Part shown: piece after piece, positions 35,350-64,000 of the stretch
Layout: every line of letters begins with the position of its first letter
Position numbering within the stretch: position 1 is the stretch's first letter
NCBI GenBank assembly: GCA_963995525.1
Contig: OZ023206.1
Span: 65,155,790 to 65,219,789 of the forward strand
Origin: Escarpia spicata
Taxonomy: Eukaryota; Annelida; Polychaeta; Sabellida; Siboglinidae
Direction of reading: 5' to 3'
Length of the DNA: 64,000 nucleotides
The notes under the pieces: model-generated
Told to the model about the DNA's origin: nothing
Databases searched by the model: none
What the model saw: only the letters and a program-made list of their open reading frames with translations
Position numbers and translations under genes: made by a program

Positions 35350-37078
35350 AAAAAAGCAAGATTTTATTTGCGCATAAGGTAACTATATTGACGAAATACA
35401 ATTGTTTATTTGCAAGTACATGTTATAATAAGTGACCTTTAAGGTCGCTTTAACCACATTACTATTAATAGAATTTTAATTGGCACACTGGGACAATTAC
35501 ATCATTATAACTAATTACAATATGGCAATAAACACGTTGTTTGTTCGCGGTACATTCACAGAGTAGCGCCTCTACTTATTTCACTGACTGATGGCGAAAC
35601 AACGACGTGTCACCACCAGTAGAATATGAACGAGACATCTGGGACCCTAACACAGTATCGTCCCGTTCCAACTGTTATCATATAGACATGTACTGTCACC
35701 ATGGAAATATAATACTGTGTTGTTCGCAAAACCCTCAGGGGTCGCCACACGCATTTCCCGCCATTTGCTTCATGGCGCGAAACATGGACGTTCTATCTGC
35801 TAGTAAATACGATTGTGTCACTTATTTACAGTGCAACAACAAGGCAGATTCCCGTTGAGAGTCACCAGAAATGTACCACTTATTGTGTCCTTCTTACGGC
35901 AGTCAGGAGTCACCACACGAAATTCCCGCCTTTTGCACCATTGCGCGAAACAGCGACTTGTCGCCTGCCATCAAAACACTGGGCTTGTCAAACTCTCGTA
36001 CCTCCCCGTCCACAAGTACAAGGACCCTGGAAGCGAAGGAAGGTCGGTGTTATTATATCAAAGTAGTATTTCCCGGTACACAACAAGGACCCATAGGCGT
36101 CGGATCATGGTGAATATTGGAGGGACTGAAGTTCATAAAAACCCTTCAACTGCACCCATTGAGGTTCACAAAAACCTCCAACTGCGTCAATATTGGGGAC
36201 AACACATACATTCAGCCCCCGCTTCCAAAGATATTCGAGGGGCTGCGCGGCTTAGTAGCAGTCGTAATTCGTTTATAATATGCCTCTAATTTAATTTATA
36301 ATATACACTCAGTTCATGTAATATAAACGGAAGGTTTATTGGTGGAATAAAGGAGGCAATACTTGCATTGCAAGATGGAGGAATGAAAAAGGTCACGCTA
36401 ACTTGACGCCGTTCATAGTGCGCCGAGCCAAAGGTATGCCCGTCAACAATGGTACACAAAAGACAAATATCTGATACTGGGGCAGAGCACTCCAAAGTCC
36501 CCATTGTTTCGACGACTATAACAACATAGGAGTATAAACAATTGTTAAATCCTTCAACAAATTGTACTGATATTTATAATTATATTTATAACAGAAAATA
36601 TGTCCATGACTAGAAATTGAATTCTTTTTTTCAAAAGTACATTTATTGAAGCAACGCGTGCAATCCCTACTGAAGAAGATTATAATTATTGTTTCGACAC
36701 CTATAACACCTTACGAGTATAAACAATTGTTAAATTACAGAATCTATTGATATTTCTAATTATATTTAGAAAAGAAAATATGTCCATATTATAACTAGAA
36801 GTTGAATTCAATTTTTAAAGATACATTTAATGAAGCAACGCTTGCAATCCCTACTGAAAAAAGAAAATTATAACGAAGTGACTATCTAAAAAGGAACACC
36901 AAATTCGTGTGATCGGATGTGAGCAATAATTGACCTTTTCTCAACGTGTTCCTTATAGCGAACGTCCACTGTAGAAAGTCTACTCGTTAGATCTAATGTG
37001 GAACCTCAATATTAAGGTCAGCCTCTGGACTGGGCCAAAGTGACCTGAATAGGGAGGTGACCGTAGTAACGGGTCTCA

Positions 37079-60541
<23,463 letters not shown>

Positions 60542-60597
60542 CTGCAAAGTTATTTATGTACACTGAAACCGTACAAAACGCACGGAGAACAAATATG

Positions 60598-60682
60598 CAC
60601 GCACGCACGCATACTCGCACGCACATACGCATACACGCACGCACGCTCGCACGTACACACAAACACACGCACGTACGCGCAT
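60598..60682 (+). repeat. CACG-rich microsatellite
   Basis: Imperfect GCACGCAC / CACATACG repeats close to the e1 acceptor. Confidence 0.85.
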
Positions 60683-60734
60683 ATCAGGACAGACATGGTT
60701 TAGTCAGGGTGTTGACCAGTATAGCGTGCATTGG

Positions 60735-60979
60735 GGTCCGCACGATGCTTTTTTGCATTTTTGGTGACCTTCTATCCCTCTTGGACACACCTTTTTGATT
60801 GTTTGGATGTCTACAATTCGCGATATTAAAAAAAGTAGCATATATTTAATGGCGATAACTAATTGGTATGTTAATGGGTTCATACAAAAAACTTCAAGGG
60901 TGCCTGAGTGGCTTCACTCGGAGTATTGACCTTGAGGGTTAGAAGGTCACAAAAATGCAAAGAAAACATCGTGCGGACC
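60735..60979. mobile_element. MITE with about 46 bp inverted repeats
   Basis: The left arm starts GGTCCGCACGATGCTTTTT and runs to CCTTCTATCCCTC (60,780). The right arm is its near-complement (60,934-60,979) with a few mismatches. The interior of about 150 bp has no coding frame. Confidence 0.85.
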
Positions 60980-61184
60980 TTATTGCACGGTACACTTTCA
61001 AAAGGCCGTTTGACTGCCGGACTAGTTCGGATATAGCGTCCTGCAGTTGATCTCGAAATTTCAGTGGCCTCGCCACGTGTACGGTTACGTGTGTATAATT
61101 GTGTTAAATCTAATCCATCTTGCTCATCTCATTTTAGCCTAATATCACTAAAAAGCAAACGTACTTCCTGTTCTCTGTGACAAA

Positions 61185-61490
61185 CAACGACGATGATAAT
61201 AATAACAACAATAAACCTATATGGCGCCCATATCCTCGGGAATCTCAGCTCAGAGGCGCAACATACAAAAGTCATTAGGCCAAATCGTGAACAGGGACGA
61301 GCAAGAGTCGTCATTAGAGCAAGGGACCGCCGAAGGTTTAGGGTGGGAATGCGATCGTTTCACATGTTTTTTTAAGTGATAGGAACTTGATTCCAGATTT
61401 TGGGTGCAGATCTGGGGTTCCTGGGGATATCTAAAAATTGCAGGAAGGATATCTTTAAAACGAAGGATATCTAATAAAACTCAGGAGATA
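61185..61490 (-). mobile_element. L2-like LINE 3' end (reverse)
   Basis: Reverse copy of the family at 53.3-53.85 kb: APKIWNQVP-type end, CCTAAACCTTCGGCGGTCC, GTATGTTGCGCCTCTGAGC and a TTATTATTATC tail. Confidence 0.8.
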
Positions 61491-61629
61491 ACTCACTTCT
61501 CCGTTCTTAATATACGAGATAGCTGATGTTTCTTCACTACGTCACACCATATATGCAGCCGCCGATTCTTTGAGCAATTTATATGCACACTTGTTGATTT
61601 GTGAAGCGGAAAAAGGCATTATTTCAGTA

Positions 61630-64000
61630 GAAAAGTCAAAAGCGTTTATTCAAAGAAATCAAACAATTCAAGTGTACAAGTGAATGAGACATACAAAACC
61701 TATGGGTGACAAGTTTGAAAGGAGAAGCATAGAAGTAGCATCCCTTATAAAGGCATGCTTCTCCATGCTTGACAATTACTAGCAGCTTTTGCTTTACATG
61801 ATGTTAAATTAATTAGTTATATACAACATGGCAATCATTACAAATGTTTGGGTGCTTGCTACGAGAACTTAAAAAAAAAAAAAAAAAAAAAAAAATAACA
61901 ATAACTTAATTATATGTTTGCTGTAGTGTGATTTAAAAAGGTGAAACGAACTTATATTGCTAAAATTGATATTCAACGAATTCCACAGTTTGGATCTATA
62001 TACAATTAATGACATACATCTTCTAATGTTTGAAGCACGGGTACGTAAAAATTGATTTTGACTTCGTGTGGAGTGCTTCTTAACATGTTTAGCAAATGAC
62101 CTTTGAATAGCCGACGGTAATTCATGTGTATGGGCTTTATACATAAATAGTAATATCCTAAATTGTACCAAGTCAGTAAATTTTAAAATGTGAGCTTTGT
62201 AAAAAAGTGTAGTTGTGTGATCGCATCGCTGTGCATTGTGCATAATTCGTATTACCCTCTTTTGTAACATTTTTATACAGTTTAAGTTGGTGGGATAGGT
62301 ATTTCCTCATATTCCCACACAATACAATAAACACGGCAAACACAAGAGTAGAATATAACATGTACATACAGTGGCGGTCGATTACTTTACTGCATCTGTA
62401 CATAATACCAACACTAATTGATAGTTTAGACTTTACTCGTCTGGTGTGATCTTTCCAGTTTAATGCTTCATCGATGAGTCCGCCTAGAAATGTCGTAACT
62501 CGTACTCTTAATATCTGTATATTTTGTATCTTGATATTTACATCAGGCAATTGAGCACGACCGGAACATAACATGATATTGGTCTTGGCTATTAACAGAC
62601 ACTTTGTTGATTGAGAACCACAATTGCAGTTTAACCAGCTCGCTGCTAATGATATTTTTAAGCTGTTTTGAATCACTGGCTGAACATAAAATGTTCGTGT
62701 CATCAGCAAATAAGACAAACATGATCAGTTTAGATGCATACAATAAAAAGCTTCGGACCAAGTATAGACCCTTTTGGAACTCCACATATTATTCTTTGTG
62801 TGTCTGAGCTGTAGCCATCAATGTTTACAAATTGGCTACGATTATGCAAATAACTACTAATCCAATTATATGCGTTTCCACGAATGCCATAGAGTTTCAG
62901 TTTTTTACATAACAGTTGGTGATCGACATTGTCAAATGCTTTCTTAAGATCTATGAATATGCCTAACGCACATTTCTTGTGTTCAAACGAATTTGTAATA
63001 TCTTCAAGTAATTCAACCAAGGCATGCGAAGTTGACAAGCCTTCTCTAAGCCTACATTGGCATTCGTTTAGAATTGTACAAGCATTCATGAAGCCTTCAA
63101 TTTGAGAAGTAAAAAGTTTCTCTAGTATTTTGGAGAACTGTGGCAAAAGTGAAATCGACATGTAGTTGGTAAATATATGTTTTTCGCCAGATTTATATAC
63201 ACTAAGTTATACAGGTATTACTTTAGTCGTTTTCATCTTATGTGGGAAACGCCACATTTAAATGACAAGTTACATATACGTGTCATCGGTTCGGCAATGC
63301 TTTCAATTACATTTTTAACGAGACTCATCTTAATGCCGTCACAATCAGCTGAAGATTTATTATCGCAGTTATGAACGGTGCGTATGACCTCTTTCTTATA
63401 GGTTGGTATCAACAATATTGAACGTTCATTTCGTTTGCCCATGTAATCCAGAACGGACACATCTGGAGGAGTTTCAACTTGTTTAGCTAGCTCGGGTCCA
63501 ATGCTAGTAAAATACTTGATAAACGTGTTTGCTATTTCAGCGCTGTCACTGATAGTAACGCCATTGTTATCAAATTGTATCGGATAGTTGCACTCAAGTC
63601 GAGATTTCCCCATGATTGTACGTAAAATTGTCCATGTCCCCGACAAGTTGACTTGGTGCTCAGAAAATAATTTACTAAAATAATCCCGTTTAACATATCG
63701 AATAACGGTTGTTAGTTTATTCTTGTACTATTTATACCTTAATTCGGTAGCTTTGCTTCTATTCGAAATAAACTGTTTGTATAATTTGTTTTTTCATACA
63801 TGCATTTTTAGACAGTTCGTGAGCCAATGGCTTTTTTGTTCACACTTATTTTTATCATTAACTCGACGAAGCGGACAATGAAATCGCTAAGCAAATCGTT
63901 ATATGCCTTATTAGTATCAGTGTAACTATGCACCTTTTTCCACGAATGAGCTTTCAACGCTGTATTTAGTGCAACGATATTATCAGCGCTTAATTGACGT
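61630..64000 (-). mobile_element. Decayed CR1/L2-superfamily LINE, continues past the window
   Basis: Minus-strand ORF2 pieces in order: linker (KKVHSYTDTNKAYNDLLSDF near 63,900; SGTWTILRTIMGKS near 63,640), RT (SISLLPQFSKILEKLF, FIDLKKAFDNVDHQLL, YGIRGNAYNWISSYL, CGVPKGSILGP, FADDTNILCS), C-terminus (TTFLGGLIDEALNWKDH, YKAHTHELPSAIQ). There are several stops and shifts. The coding end runs into a homopolymer that is poly-T in the sense strand (61,871-61,894). A 3' UTR with a perfect hairpin follows. Confidence 0.85.
61721..61764. repeat. Perfect 10 bp hairpin in LINE 3' UTR
   Basis: GGAGAAGCAT and ATGCTTCTCC are separated by 24 bases. It lies downstream of the ORF2 end on the element's sense strand. 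Confidence 0.8.

Noticed and set aside
36286..36504. Candidate last ABCC exon (minus strand, MGTLECSAP...)
   Set aside because: It has no resemblance to the VLVLDxGxIxE end of NBD2 and no good acceptor in phase.

Overview
The window looks like invertebrate animal nuclear DNA, probably a marine species; I cannot name the taxon. It is AT-rich, with a widely spaced intron-exon gene, CR1/L2/Rex-type and RTE-type LINEs, tRNA-derived SINEs, a Mutator-like transposase relic, a DUF7869-type transposon gene, MITEs and many micro- and minisatellites. Nothing in it is prokaryotic. Most open frames are by-products of tandem repeats or antisense shadows.

The one host gene I can build is on the minus strand, about 60.54 kb down to 37.19 kb. 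It is a long ABCC (MRP1-like) full transporter. Twenty exons with matching splice sites run from the first transmembrane domain through NBD1, the second transmembrane domain and NBD2 to the NBD2 H-loop. The N-terminal (TMD0) exons, at least one linker exon and the terminal exon were not found. NBD2 has Cys in place of a P-loop Gly.

The dominant architecture is a large direct duplication. Copy 1 (1 to about 17,104, probably continuing left of the window) is near-identical to copy 2 (31,323 to about 46,821). A 14.2 kb unrelated spacer separates them. Copy 2 is continuous with the ABCC gene. Copy 1 carries an orphan set of its 3' exons: e16, e18, e19 and e20 remain, while e14, e15 and e17 are deleted. 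By eye the four shared exons differ at 7 of 623 bases, 5 of them nonsynonymous, so copy 1 is a decaying partial paralogue.

The two copies date later events. Copy 1 has two LINE insertions with empty sites in copy 2: a 3.6 kb element with an intact 1025-codon ORF2 at 6,762-10,391, and a GC-rich RT element with a 7 bp target duplication at 14,305-15,910. Copy 2 has a private CR1-type insertion (about 40.46-41.26 kb). A 51 bp minisatellite has about 3 units in copy 2 and about 26 in copy 1, exactly where e14-e15 were lost. A 21 bp minisatellite also differs in length.

The spacer (17.1-31.3 kb) holds a 1.43 kb imperfect palindrome with a MITE nested in one arm (18,889-20,322), two tRNA-SINEs, an L2-like LINE tail, a retroelement CCHC zinc-knuckle relic, a DUF7869 pseudogene with a recognisable intron, a cluster of TTCGGCCC motifs and a 27 bp minisatellite. 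Right of copy 2 lie the upstream ABCC exons, interrupted by LINE fragments. A decayed LINE runs off the right edge (61.63-64.0 kb).
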